From positions 1 through 12,925 of the forward strand of contig JBFHSP010000076.1 of NCBI GenBank assembly GCA_041591085.1: 12,925 bases of DNA, given 5' to 3'. A program made the translations under genes and the position numbers. Under the pieces are notes generated by a model, which did no database searches, had not been told where the DNA came from, and saw only the letters and a program-made list of their open reading frames with translations. Source of the DNA: Pleionea sp041591085 (lineage in GTDB: Bacteria; Pseudomonadota; Gammaproteobacteria; Enterobacterales; Kangiellaceae). Shown here piece by piece: positions 5,550-12,811 of this stretch (position 1 is its first letter; each line of letters begins with the position of its first letter).

Positions 5550-7052
5550 ATGTCTGCGTTTATTATTGAAAACTTTTCATACATTGTTTTGGCGCTATTA
5601 ATTTTCATTATCCTAATAGGCGTTGTCGTTTTAAACCTAGTTTTAAGCCAGTCAAAGCGTTCAATCAACAGTGCCACAATACAGCAATTATTAGAGCAGC
5701 AATCCTCCCAATTACGAGAGTTTCAAATCGAAAAATTTGGTGAAAGCGCACTTCGTTTTGAGAAAGAGTTTCACTCTATGAAAGACACTCTGACTCAAGC
5801 ACAAAATGAATTAAAAGAAAGGGTGATTACTTCAATATCGGGATTAAATCAGTCGTTGCTTCAACAGCAATCTGAGTTTCAAAAACTAATCAGCGAAAAA
5901 ATTTCAAAGCTTCATCAAGAAGTAAGTCAAGATGTTTTAAAAGGGCAGTCTCAACAGCAGTCTACATTATCGTTATTTAAGGAAGATCTATTAGGTAACT
6001 TGCAGCGAACACAACAGTTAAACCAACAAGCACAACTTGATCTTCGCGATAAACTGATCGAAGAGCTGCGGCAAACGGTTCGTTTAATGCGCGAAGAAAT
6101 TACTAATACATTAACCAATAATTCAAAAGATATGGTTGAACGTATGAATAATTTGACTCAATCAACTGATGAGCGATTAAAGTCGATCAGTGGTCAAGTT
6201 GAAAAGCGGTTAAATGAAGGCTTTGAAAAAACAACACAAACGTTTAACGATGTATTAAAACGGCTAGCCCTAATAGATGATGCGCAAAAGAAAATAACAG
6301 AGCTTTCTTCTAATGTGGTGAGCTTACAACAAGTGTTAGCCGATAAACGCTCGCGCGGTGCTTTTGGGGAAGTTCAACTCAATTCTTTAGTTCAAAACGT
6401 ATTACCTGAGTCACACTATCAAATCCAAGCAACGCTATCTAATGGCAAAATAGCCGACTGCCTTTTAAAGCTTCCTGAGCCGACTGGTCATTTGGCCATA
6501 GACGCGAAGTTTCCATTAGAGTCTTATCAAAAGATGACCGATTTTGAGCGATCGGAATTGGAACGCCAAAGTGCTGCAAAACAATTTAAACAAGATGTCA
6601 AAAAACACATTAACGACATCGCGGAAAAATACATTATTCAAAATGAAACGGCATCAGGAGCCATGATGTTTATCCCGGCAGAAGCTATTTTTGCTGAAAT
6701 TCATGGTCATTTTCCAGAACTCGTAGAACTGGCTCACAAAGCAAAGGTATGGATGGTTTCACCAACTACCATGATGGCCATTTTAACCACGGCAAGCGCA
6801 GTTATCAAAGATGAAGCGACGCGTAAGCAAGTTCACATTATTCAAGAGCACTTAGGAGCACTTTCAGAGGATTTTGGACGGTTTAAAACCAGAATGGATA
6901 ACCTGTCTAAACATATCGGACAGGTGTCAAAAGACGTTAAAGAGATCCACACTTCGGCGGATAAAATCACTAAACGCTTTGTCAAAATTGAAAAAGTAGA
7001 ATTGCTTGAGGCTGATGACAAACCTCAGGTTGCTCATCAGGTTGAGAGTTAA
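5550..7052 (+). CDS. rmuC: RmuC family DNA recombination protein, membrane-anchored
   Basis: RmuC limits inversions at short inverted repeats in E. coli and is a predicted nuclease of the PD-(D/E)XK fold; its exact substrate is not settled. The 500-residue product has one N-terminal membrane segment (about 8-30, rich in I, V and L), a long glutamine-rich coiled coil (about 40-265), then the catalytic core with SRGAFGE (268-274) and IDAKFPLESY (D318, K320), followed by conserved segments AMMFIPAEAIFAE and KVWMVSPTTMMAIL. The ATG at 5550 is preferred, with AAGAGA six bases upstream and the membrane segment directly after it. A TTG at 5502 would add 16 polar residues that do not look conserved. 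It is probably monocistronic, between the tRNA terminator and the next gene. Confidence 0.93.
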   Translation: MSAFIIENFSYIVLALLIFIILIGVVVLNLVLSQSKRSINSATIQQLLEQQSSQLREFQIEKFGESALRFEKEFHSMKDTLTQAQNELKERVITSISGLNQSLLQQQSEFQKLISEKISKLHQEVSQDVLKGQSQQQSTLSLFKEDLLGNLQRTQQLNQQAQLDLRDKLIEELRQTVRLMREEITNTLTNNSKDMVERMNNLTQSTDERLKSISGQVEKRLNEGFEKTTQTFNDVLKRLALIDDAQKKITELSSNVVSLQQVLADKRSRGAFGEVQLNSLVQNVLPESHYQIQATLSNGKIADCLLKLPEPTGHLAIDAKFPLESYQKMTDFERSELERQSAAKQFKQDVKKHINDIAEKYIIQNETASGAMMFIPAEAIFAEIHGHFPELVELAHKAKVWMVSPTTMMAILTTASAVIKDEATRKQVHIIQEHLGALSEDFGRFKTRMDNLSKHIGQVSKDVKEIHTSADKITKRFVKIEKVELLEADDKPQVAHQVES

Positions 7053-7202
7053 TTGCTAGAAATTTCCAGACTACAGCTTTATTTTTGAGGGCGTAACGCT
7101 GAATAATTAGTGTGAAGTCTGACTCATTTTGCTGATGAAATACCGTCAATATTGCAAAAAATTGACTATAGTTAAAAGAATCGTACTTTAGAGGGTATCA
7201 AA

Positions 7203-8576
7203 GTGACTTTACCTGCCGCAGTAGCTCGTTTTTTAGAAGACAACTCTGTCGAACACACCCTTGTCGCTAAAGCTAATCTAAACGCGGAAGCCATCGCGAA
7301 GAAAAATAGCGCAATTCTGCGCGGTGTGCTGTTAAAGGCCAATAAGGTTGAGTTTTTAGCCGTTGTTCAAAATGACTTCCTATTCGACTATGAAGTAGTT
7401 AAAGACTTGCTTGATTGTGAGCCTGCGATTATTGCTCGTGAAGATGCGCAAGTCATATTTAGTCAATGCGATAAAGGCTGCTGGGCACTCATTCCAACAT
7501 TATTCAGATTACAAGGTATTGTCGATAGCTCCATCGAACAATTAGATTCAGTTTATTTGGATTCTGGCAATAAGAATTTCTATATACATGTTCAGCAAAG
7601 TGAATTTGAAAAGTTATTTAGTGGTAGCCAAAAACAAACCATTGCCTGTGGGCCTGAAAAGCTCTATTCCGGATCTAATAAAAATAATATCGAAGAGGCT
7701 CATTTAAACGAGTTCACTCCGATCAGAATCAAGCAACGTATTGACGAAACTTTTGATTTACCTGCGATGCCCGATATCGCTCAAGATATTATGAAGCTTC
7801 GAGTTGACCCGAGTGCCGATGCTGCAAAACTGGGAGCGATTGTTGCTAAAGATCCTAGTCTTTCGGCGCAAATAATAAGTTGGGCGAGCTCTCCTTATTA
7901 TGGTTATAAAGGTACTATTGACTCCATTGAAACGGCCATATCTAGGGTACTTGGCTTTGATCTTGTTATGAATTTGGCCTTAGGCATTTCGATTGGAAAA
8001 GCGCTCAAAGTGCCTACAGCAGGTCCCTTAGGCCTTACTAAATTTTGGCAACAAGCCATTTATTCCGCCAGTTTGGTTGAAAAACTCTGTCAGTTAATTC
8101 CTATTAAACAGCGCCCAGAGAGGGGCTTGGCTTACTTATCCGGTCTATTACATAATTTCGGTCACTTGCTGTTAGGGCATTTATTTCCGCCACAATTTCA
8201 AATGATCAATCGTTTTATAGAAACAAACCCAAATATTCAAATTGAAGATATTGAACATTTTGTATTGGGCGTTACCCACCAAGAGATTGGTGCCTGGCTC
8301 ATGAAAAACTGGCATATGCCGGACGAATTAATCGTTGCTGTTCGTTGGCATCATCAAGAGGAGTTCTGGAGTAAACATGCCGTTTATTCAAATTTAGTGC
8401 TGCTTGCGGGGCGACTTTTAAAAAGAATCGAAGTAGGGGATTCTCACTTGGTTGCGTTGCCGGCATCGACTTTAGAACTGCTGCATTTAGAGGAAGACAA
8501 GATTGAAGAGGTTTTTGAACGCTTACTAGATGAAAGAGTCTCTCTTGATGCCATTTCGAAGCAGCTAGTAGCCTAA
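7203..8576 (+). CDS. YbaK-like plus HDOD two-domain protein
   Basis: A 457-residue protein with no predicted membrane segment. Residues ~1-155 resemble the YbaK/ProX aminoacyl-tRNA deacylase fold: it opens PAAVARFLEDNSVEHTLV, typical of that family, but I cannot confirm catalytic residues. From ~179 (IDETFDLPAMPDIAQDIMKL) to about 390 is an HDOD domain, with the signature KDPSLSAQIISWASSPYYG and the segment LSGLLHNFGHLLLGH. There the HD-phosphohydrolase dyad is H317-N318 rather than His-Asp, as expected of this generally non-catalytic signalling relative. A later HHQEEFWS element follows. The start is GTG at 7203, with GAGG eight bases upstream. HDOD proteins often act in regulatory or stress pathways; the role here is unknown. 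It is probably transcribed alone, with ~150 bases on the 5' side and ~210 on the 3' side. Confidence 0.88.
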   Translation: MTLPAAVARFLEDNSVEHTLVAKANLNAEAIAKKNSAILRGVLLKANKVEFLAVVQNDFLFDYEVVKDLLDCEPAIIAREDAQVIFSQCDKGCWALIPTLFRLQGIVDSSIEQLDSVYLDSGNKNFYIHVQQSEFEKLFSGSQKQTIACGPEKLYSGSNKNNIEEAHLNEFTPIRIKQRIDETFDLPAMPDIAQDIMKLRVDPSADAAKLGAIVAKDPSLSAQIISWASSPYYGYKGTIDSIETAISRVLGFDLVMNLALGISIGKALKVPTAGPLGLTKFWQQAIYSASLVEKLCQLIPIKQRPERGLAYLSGLLHNFGHLLLGHLFPPQFQMINRFIETNPNIQIEDIEHFVLGVTHQEIGAWLMKNWHMPDELIVAVRWHHQEEFWSKHAVYSNLVLLAGRLLKRIEVGDSHLVALPASTLELLHLEEDKIEEVFERLLDERVSLDAISKQLVA

Positions 8577-8598
8577 TTAACCTAAGTTCGGATAAAAT

Positions 8599-8674
8599 AT
8601 TTAGGCTTTAAGAGCTGCCAAGGATGAGCTTATTTAGGCGGTTAAGATTCTGTTCATATTGCCTGCTCTATCCT
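8599..8674 (+). promoter_or_regulatory. Candidate PhoP-box-like operator and promoter for the PepSY/two-component/dinB unit
   Basis: GGTTAA-GATTC-TGTTCA (8640-8656) matches the known PhoP box, (T/G)GTTTA-N5-(T/G)GTTTA, at five of six positions in each half with the exact five-base spacing. Twelve bases later comes TATCCT (8669-8674), a four-of-six -10, the distance used at PhoP-activated promoters. A related sequence beginning with the same eight bases (ATTTAGGC at 8599-8606 and 8632-8639) lies 33 bp upstream, about three helical turns. Self-regulation by the downstream response regulator is inferred. Rival promoters are TTCTTA-N17-TATAGT (8674-8702) and TTGACA-N19-GACTAT (8729-8759). Confidence 0.35.
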
Positions 8675-8789
8675 TCTTACTCGAACAGAGTACATCTATA
8701 GTAATTGTATTCTTAAATTCTTAGCTGATTGACAGATGTGTTTTGCTCTTTCAGACTATGTACCACTACTTTCTATCAGTGAAGTCTAC

Positions 8790-9026
8790 ATGAAACGGTT
8801 TTTTATAATTCTATTTGCAATCTTTGTGAGCTTATCAGCTTTTGCTAAAGAGTCTGCTTCTTGTAAGCTGATTTCTAAGCAACAAGCTATGGAAAGAGCT
8901 AAAAGCCAATCAGGCTCCAAGGCACTTTCAGCGACCTTAGTACAAGGAAAAAAGCCCGTTTATAAAGTTAAAGTAATTTCTGATAAAGGTCGGATTAAAA
9001 CCATAATCATTAACGCTTGTGCATAA
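8790..9026 (+). CDS. Small secreted PepSY-like protein
   Basis: A 78-residue protein. Residues 1-19 form a signal peptide: a positive start (MKRF), a hydrophobic core and a likely cut after AFA. The ~59-residue mature part has the PepSY pattern: KLISKQQAMERAKSQSG helix, then the strands SATLVQGKKPVYKVKVISDKGRIKTIIINA. Two cysteines near the ends of the mature chain (C25 and C77) could form a disulfide in the periplasm. An upstream in-frame ATG at 8736 would bury the signal peptide inside the protein, so 8790 is preferred, although its ribosome site is weak (GTGAAG). It lies 34 bases before the response regulator. Small PepSY proteins are frequently encoded beside two-component systems and may modulate the sensor; that role is inferred. 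Confidence 0.8.
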   Translation: MKRFFIILFAIFVSLSAFAKESASCKLISKQQAMERAKSQSGSKALSATLVQGKKPVYKVKVISDKGRIKTIIINACA

Positions 9027-9060
9027 GTCCAGCTTAATAAAAAATTAAAGGATTAACCTT

Positions 9061-9735
9061 ATGAAAGTGCTTATTGTCGAAGATGAAATCGCTTTGCAAT
9101 CTCAGCTAAAAAAAGCTTTAACTGCCTCTGGTTACACGGTAGAGCAATCCTATGATGGCGAAGAAGGATTGTTTAACGCAACAGAACTGGCAATTGATTT
9201 AGCTATTATTGATTTGGGATTACCTAAGCTTAATGGATTAGATTTAATTACAAAGATAAGGCAGAAAAACTTAACCTTTCCGATTTTAATTTTAACCGCG
9301 CGATCTATGTGGCAAGAAAAAGTGGAAGGGCTATCAAAAGGTGCTGATGATTATTTAGTAAAACCTTTTGTTATGGAAGAACTGGTTGCTCGAGTGAATG
9401 CTTTGTTAAGGCGTTCTACTGGAGTCGCTTCGGCCACAGTAACAAAAGGCCCACTTGAACTGGATACCAATAACAAAAAATTTCAGCTTAATGGACAAGA
9501 GTTAGAGTTAACTGCATACGAATACAAAGTGCTTGAGTATCTCATGCTGCACCCAAGTAAGGTGGTTTCTAAAACTGAATTAACCGAACATATTTACGAA
9601 CAAGATTATGATAAAGACAGTAACGTACTCGAAGTATTTATCAGACGCTTACGAAGAAAAATTGATCCTTCAGGCGAGCTTAATCCAATTGAGACATTAC
9701 GAGGTCGTGGGTATCGACTTAATCCGGAGTTATAA
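9061..9735 (+). CDS. OmpR-family response regulator, PhoP-like
   Basis: Cytoplasmic DNA-binding regulator phosphorylated by the kinase encoded next. Receiver domain ~1-118: acidic pair E7/D8, phospho-acceptor D51 in IIDLGLPKLNG, T79 and K101 (LVKPF). The segment TARSMWQEKVEGLSKGADDYLVKPF closely follows the PhoP pattern (TARESWQDKVE...GADDY). The C-terminal winged helix (about 128-222) ends with VFIRRLRRKIDP and ETLRGRGYRL. The 224-residue length matches PhoP (223). AAAGGA lies eight bases before the ATG. The stop codon touches the GTG of the kinase gene. PhoP-type regulators respond to low Mg2+, cationic peptides or low pH in enteric bacteria; whether this one does is not shown, and QseB/PmrA-type membership is the alternative. 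Confidence 0.92.
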   Translation: MKVLIVEDEIALQSQLKKALTASGYTVEQSYDGEEGLFNATELAIDLAIIDLGLPKLNGLDLITKIRQKNLTFPILILTARSMWQEKVEGLSKGADDYLVKPFVMEELVARVNALLRRSTGVASATVTKGPLELDTNNKKFQLNGQELELTAYEYKVLEYLMLHPSKVVSKTELTEHIYEQDYDKDSNVLEVFIRRLRRKIDPSGELNPIETLRGRGYRLNPEL

Positions 9736-11106
9736 GTGCGCCGGACATCATTACGCTTAAGACTGAGTGTCATTCTTTTTCTTTCCTTTACTTTATTGTC
9801 ATTAGGGGTCATTTTTGCAATAGAAAGGGCCTTTGAAAAAAGCTTGGTCAACGAACTTAAAGAACGCATGAAAACCCAAGTTTTTATGATTCTTGCGGCG
9901 ACGGAAGAAGCCCAAGATAACCAGTTATTTATTCCTGAAGTAATGCGTGAAGATGCGTTTAATCAAATTGATAGTGGCGTTTATGCGATTGTAGTGAATG
10001 AAGCACAGCAAGAGATTTGGCGTTCATTTTCTGCGGTTGAAGCTCACTTAGAAACTGCATCAGTTGAACGTTTTGGTGAATTCGTTTTTGATCAGTTTGA
10101 AGATGAGTGGGGCGGTTACTTTCGTTTGCAATTTGGTGTTGTATGGGAACACGAGGATGCATCTGAAAGCAGATTTGGCTTTACTATTTTTTATGACAAG
10201 CTTCTTTTGGAATCTGTATTGGATGACTTTAGATACACACTGCGTACTCATATTTTGGTGGTGTTGTTGATGATGTTAGTGATTCTAATGGTCGCTCTCA
10301 CTTGGGGGTTGTTACCCTTGCGAAAGATCGCCCAAGATCTTCAGAAAATTGAAACTGGCAAACAACAACATTTATCTTTTGATTATCCTCAAGAGTTATT
10401 GCCTTTAACCGAAAATTTAAATCTTTTACTTGAAGCAGAAAAATCTCATCGACAGCGATATCGGGATACACTCAGTAATTTAGCTCATAGCTTGAAAACT
10501 CCATTAGCCATTCTCAAAGGATTAAACTTTTCAAACCTCAATACTAATGAACAAGATGAACAGCAACAGGAGTTGGAGAGTCAGATACAGCGCATGGATG
10601 AAATTATTCAATACCAATTGTATCGTCCAACAGGTGTTCACTCAGGTCATATTCTTTCTTCTACAGCGTTGCTACCACAAATAGAAAAATTAACGGCTGC
10701 ACTTAAAAAAGTTTATCGTGAAAAGGCCATTGTTTTTGCAATTGAATGCGATGATAAAGCTCGATTCTTTGGTGATGAAGGCGATTTGATGGAACTGCTC
10801 GGTAACGTTGTCGATAACGCTTGTAAATGGACCTCTGATTTTGTGCGGATTAATGTTCAATATTCAGTTTTCGATGATAAACACAGTCTCACGATACAGA
10901 TTGAAGATAATGGCCCCGGAATCAAACCCGAGTTAAGAGAAAGTATTTTAAAACGTGGACAACGAATTGATGAGCAAACTGAAGGCCAAGGGATTGGCTT
11001 ATCGGTGGTGGCTGAATTAGTGAATCAATATCAAGGAACGATCACGGTGGCCGGTTCGGAACTTGGCGGCGCGCTCTTTATTTTAAACTTTAACTTTAGT
11101 CGTTAA
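9736..11106 (+). CDS. Sensor histidine kinase, PhoQ-like
   Basis: A 456-residue inner-membrane kinase. Membrane segment 1 is about residues 9-29 and segment 2 about 173-195. Between them is a ~140-residue periplasmic sensor with acidic clusters (QFEDEWGG, EHEDASES) that recall the metal-sensing acidic patch of PhoQ. A HAMP-like linker follows, then the H-box NLAHSLKTPLAILKGL with phospho-acceptor H251; HSLKTPLA is the form seen in PhoQ, unlike the common HELRTPL. The N-box GNVVDNACKW (N357, N361), G1 DNGPGI (391-396) and G2 GQGIGLS (417-423) complete the ATPase. It starts at GTG 9736, directly after the regulator's TAA, with GGAG six bases upstream, so the pair is translationally coupled. dinB follows after four bases. 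Confidence 0.92.
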   Translation: MRRTSLRLRLSVILFLSFTLLSLGVIFAIERAFEKSLVNELKERMKTQVFMILAATEEAQDNQLFIPEVMREDAFNQIDSGVYAIVVNEAQQEIWRSFSAVEAHLETASVERFGEFVFDQFEDEWGGYFRLQFGVVWEHEDASESRFGFTIFYDKLLLESVLDDFRYTLRTHILVVLLMMLVILMVALTWGLLPLRKIAQDLQKIETGKQQHLSFDYPQELLPLTENLNLLLEAEKSHRQRYRDTLSNLAHSLKTPLAILKGLNFSNLNTNEQDEQQQELESQIQRMDEIIQYQLYRPTGVHSGHILSSTALLPQIEKLTAALKKVYREKAIVFAIECDDKARFFGDEGDLMELLGNVVDNACKWTSDFVRINVQYSVFDDKHSLTIQIEDNGPGIKPELRESILKRGQRIDEQTEGQGIGLSVVAELVNQYQGTITVAGSELGGALFILNFNFSR

Positions 11107-11110
11107 CTCG

Positions 11111-12172
11111 ATGCGAAAAATTATTCACATCGACATGGATTGCTTTTATGCGGCAGTTGAAGTTCGCGATAACCCCAGCCTTCGGTCATTACCCATTGCT
11201 GTTGGTGGTAGACCTGAAAGACGAGGCGTTATTGCTACTTGTAACTATATAGCCAGAGATTACGGCGTTCGATCAGCTATGAGTTCTGCTCATGCTATTA
11301 GATTGTGTCGTGAACTTGTTATTTTGCCGCCCAACTTAAATAAGTATCGCCAAGTTTCTCGACAAATTCATGATGTATTCTCAAACTATACTAGTAATAT
11401 AGAGCCATTATCATTGGATGAAGCCTACCTTGATGTTAGTCAGAGCAAACGTTATCAAGGTTCAGCCACTTTGATTGCTAAGGCGATAAAATCAGAAATT
11501 TTCTCATCGACAGGATTAGTTGCTTCTGCTGGCGTTGCTCCCAATAAATTTTTAGCGAAAGTTGCAAGCGACTGGAAAAAGCCCGATGGTCTATTTGTGA
11601 TTACTCCTGAGCAAGTAGACTCGTTTATGCTGTACTTGCCGATTAAAAAAATTCCCGGAGTTGGCAAGATAACCGAACAAAAGTTACTAGATATTAACAT
11701 CCGAACTTGTGGTGACTTACAAGCATTTACTAGGGAAGCGCTTGTGGAAAAATACGGTCAATTTGGTGAATCGCTTTTTCGTTATTGCAGAGGTAAAGAT
11801 ACGCGTTCGGTAAAAAATAGTTCAAGTCGTAAATCAAGTAGTCGAGAGCTGACATTACAAAATGATATTCTTGATATAGCACTCGCTAAAAAAGAGTTAA
11901 AGTATTTATATGAAAAGTTTATCAACAGCATAGACGATATTGAGTCAGAGCAAGTTAAATCAATATTTGTTAAAGTTAAGTTTACCGACTTTACATTAAC
12001 ACGGGTTGAAACTCAGTCAAAAAAACTGGAATTATCGGACTTTGAAGTTTTGCTAGAAGAAGCAATGAGGCGTAAATCACTGGCAATACGGCTAATTGGT
12101 CTTGGATATAAACCGCACTTGTCTCCGACTATTTCCGAACAAAGCTATCAACTAGAAATTCCATTTTATTAA
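11111..12172 (+). CDS. dinB: DNA polymerase IV (Y-family translesion polymerase)
   Basis: DinB copies past damaged bases, notably N2-dG adducts, at the cost of accuracy. The 353-residue product matches E. coli (351). Catalytic metal ligands are D8 (IHIDMDCFYAAVE) and D103/E104 (LSLDEAYLD), with the same numbering as E. coli. The helix-hairpin-helix segment IKKIPGVGKITEQKLLDI and the little-finger domain (from about 235) follow. The extreme C-terminus, YQLEIPFY, resembles the beta-clamp-binding peptide QLxLF. The ATG is four bases after the kinase stop, with no clear ribosome site and no room for a separate promoter or LexA box, so expression probably depends on the two-component operon and coupled translation. 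This is an unusual setting for a gene that is SOS-controlled in E. coli. Confidence 0.97.
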   Translation: MRKIIHIDMDCFYAAVEVRDNPSLRSLPIAVGGRPERRGVIATCNYIARDYGVRSAMSSAHAIRLCRELVILPPNLNKYRQVSRQIHDVFSNYTSNIEPLSLDEAYLDVSQSKRYQGSATLIAKAIKSEIFSSTGLVASAGVAPNKFLAKVASDWKKPDGLFVITPEQVDSFMLYLPIKKIPGVGKITEQKLLDINIRTCGDLQAFTREALVEKYGQFGESLFRYCRGKDTRSVKNSSSRKSSSRELTLQNDILDIALAKKELKYLYEKFINSIDDIESEQVKSIFVKVKFTDFTLTRVETQSKKLELSDFEVLLEEAMRRKSLAIRLIGLGYKPHLSPTISEQSYQLEIPFY

Positions 12173-12240
12173 GTATTTTTATTTTAAATGTTTGGAAAGT
12201 TTTTAAAACAGACACTATTCTAAACATCTCATTTTATCGT

Positions 12241-12269
12241 TTGACAAGTTCACTATGGGTTGGTGTACT
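12241..12269 (+). promoter_or_regulatory. Probable oad operon promoter
   Basis: A perfect TTGACA (12241-12246), a 17-base spacer and TGTACT (12264-12269, four of six) lie 40 bases before oadG. The predicted start is near 12276, giving a leader of about 35 bases. No clear terminator is seen between dinB and this site, so some read-through is possible. Confidence 0.55.
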
Positions 12270-12309
12270 GCATTTTATCTAAATTGAATACAAGCTTAGG
12301 GTCGTTATA

Positions 12310-12543
12310 ATGGAAAGTGTTTTAGGTGGGCTGAATTTAATGGCAATTGGGATGGGAACCGTTTTTGTGTTCTTAGCTTTTTTGGTAATGGCGCTTACAT
12401 TCACTTCTAAACTCATTCAACGGCTGTGGCCAGAAGAGCCACTAGAACCCAATTTAAATTTAAGTGCTCACACTCATGATAAGGTAATTGCCGCAATCTC
12501 GGCTGCTATTCACCAGTACAGAACAAAAAACAATCAAAAGTAG
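12310..12543 (+). CDS. oadG: Oxaloacetate decarboxylase Na+ pump gamma subunit
   Basis: OadG is the small membrane subunit that joins OadA and OadB in the sodium-pumping oxaloacetate decarboxylase, which converts oxaloacetate to pyruvate and CO2 while exporting Na+. The 77-residue product has one N-terminal membrane helix (about 8-33: LNLMAIGMGTVFVFLAFLVM), a charged linker with WPEEP, and a C-terminal segment (KVIAAISAAIHQYRT) typical of the family and matching the part that contacts the other subunits. The ATG has AGGG nine bases upstream. oadA begins 10 bases after the stop, the standard oadG-oadA order. Sodium-pump use fits a marine or salt-adapted bacterium. Confidence 0.93.
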   Translation: MESVLGGLNLMAIGMGTVFVFLAFLVMALTFTSKLIQRLWPEEPLEPNLNLSAHTHDKVIAAISAAIHQYRTKNNQK

Positions 12544-12553
12544 GGTAAGTATT

Positions 12554-12811
12554 ATGCAAGGTGCACCATTAAAGATTACCGACGTTGTTTTAAGAGACGC
12601 TCACCAATCGTTATTTGCTACGCGCATGCGCATTGAAGACATGCTCCCGATGGCACAAAAGCTCGACCAAGTAGGCTACTGGTCGGTTGAAACTTGGGGC
12701 GGAGCTACTTTTGATTCATGCATTCGATTTTTAGGCGAAGATCCTTGGGAGCGGTTACGTTTGCTCAAACAAGCCATGCCCAACACCCCAATGCAAATGC
12801 TGTTTCTGTAA
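12554..12811 (+). CDS. oadA: Oxaloacetate decarboxylase alpha subunit, N-terminal fragment cut at a sequence junction
   Basis: OadA is the ~590-residue carboxyltransferase and biotin-carrier subunit. Only its first 84 residues are here: ITDVVLRDAHQSLFATRM, with the metal-binding Asp of LRDAHQS (D15), then YWSVETWGGATFDSCIRFL and EDPWERL, all diagnostic of the TIM-barrel carboxyltransferase. After MPNTPMQMLF the family continues with (L/F)RGQNLLGYRHY, but this sequence reads one Leu and a TAA (12809-12811). True oadA sequence therefore ends at about 12804-12806, where the base composition also changes. The start codon has AGGG eight bases upstream, next to the oadG stop. The biotin domain and most of the barrel are missing, so as written the gene cannot be functional. 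Confidence 0.93.
   Translation: MQGAPLKITDVVLRDAHQSLFATRMRIEDMLPMAQKLDQVGYWSVETWGGATFDSCIRFLGEDPWERLRLLKQAMPNTPMQMLFL

Noticed and set aside
6901..6925. Perfect 7-bp inverted repeat ACCTGTC/GACAGGT inside rmuC, recalling an SOS half-site pair
   Set aside because: The spacer is 11 bases rather than the LexA geometry and it lies within coding sequence near the gene's 3' end; likely codon chance.
8570..8607. AGCCTAA/TTAGGCT inverted repeat overlapping the HDOD stop as a terminator
   Set aside because: The arms are only 7 bp with a 24-base loop and no T-run follows, so it is not a credible intrinsic terminator.
8736..8789. Upstream ATG for the PepSY protein
   Set aside because: It would place 18 residues before a textbook signal peptide, which would then no longer be N-terminal.
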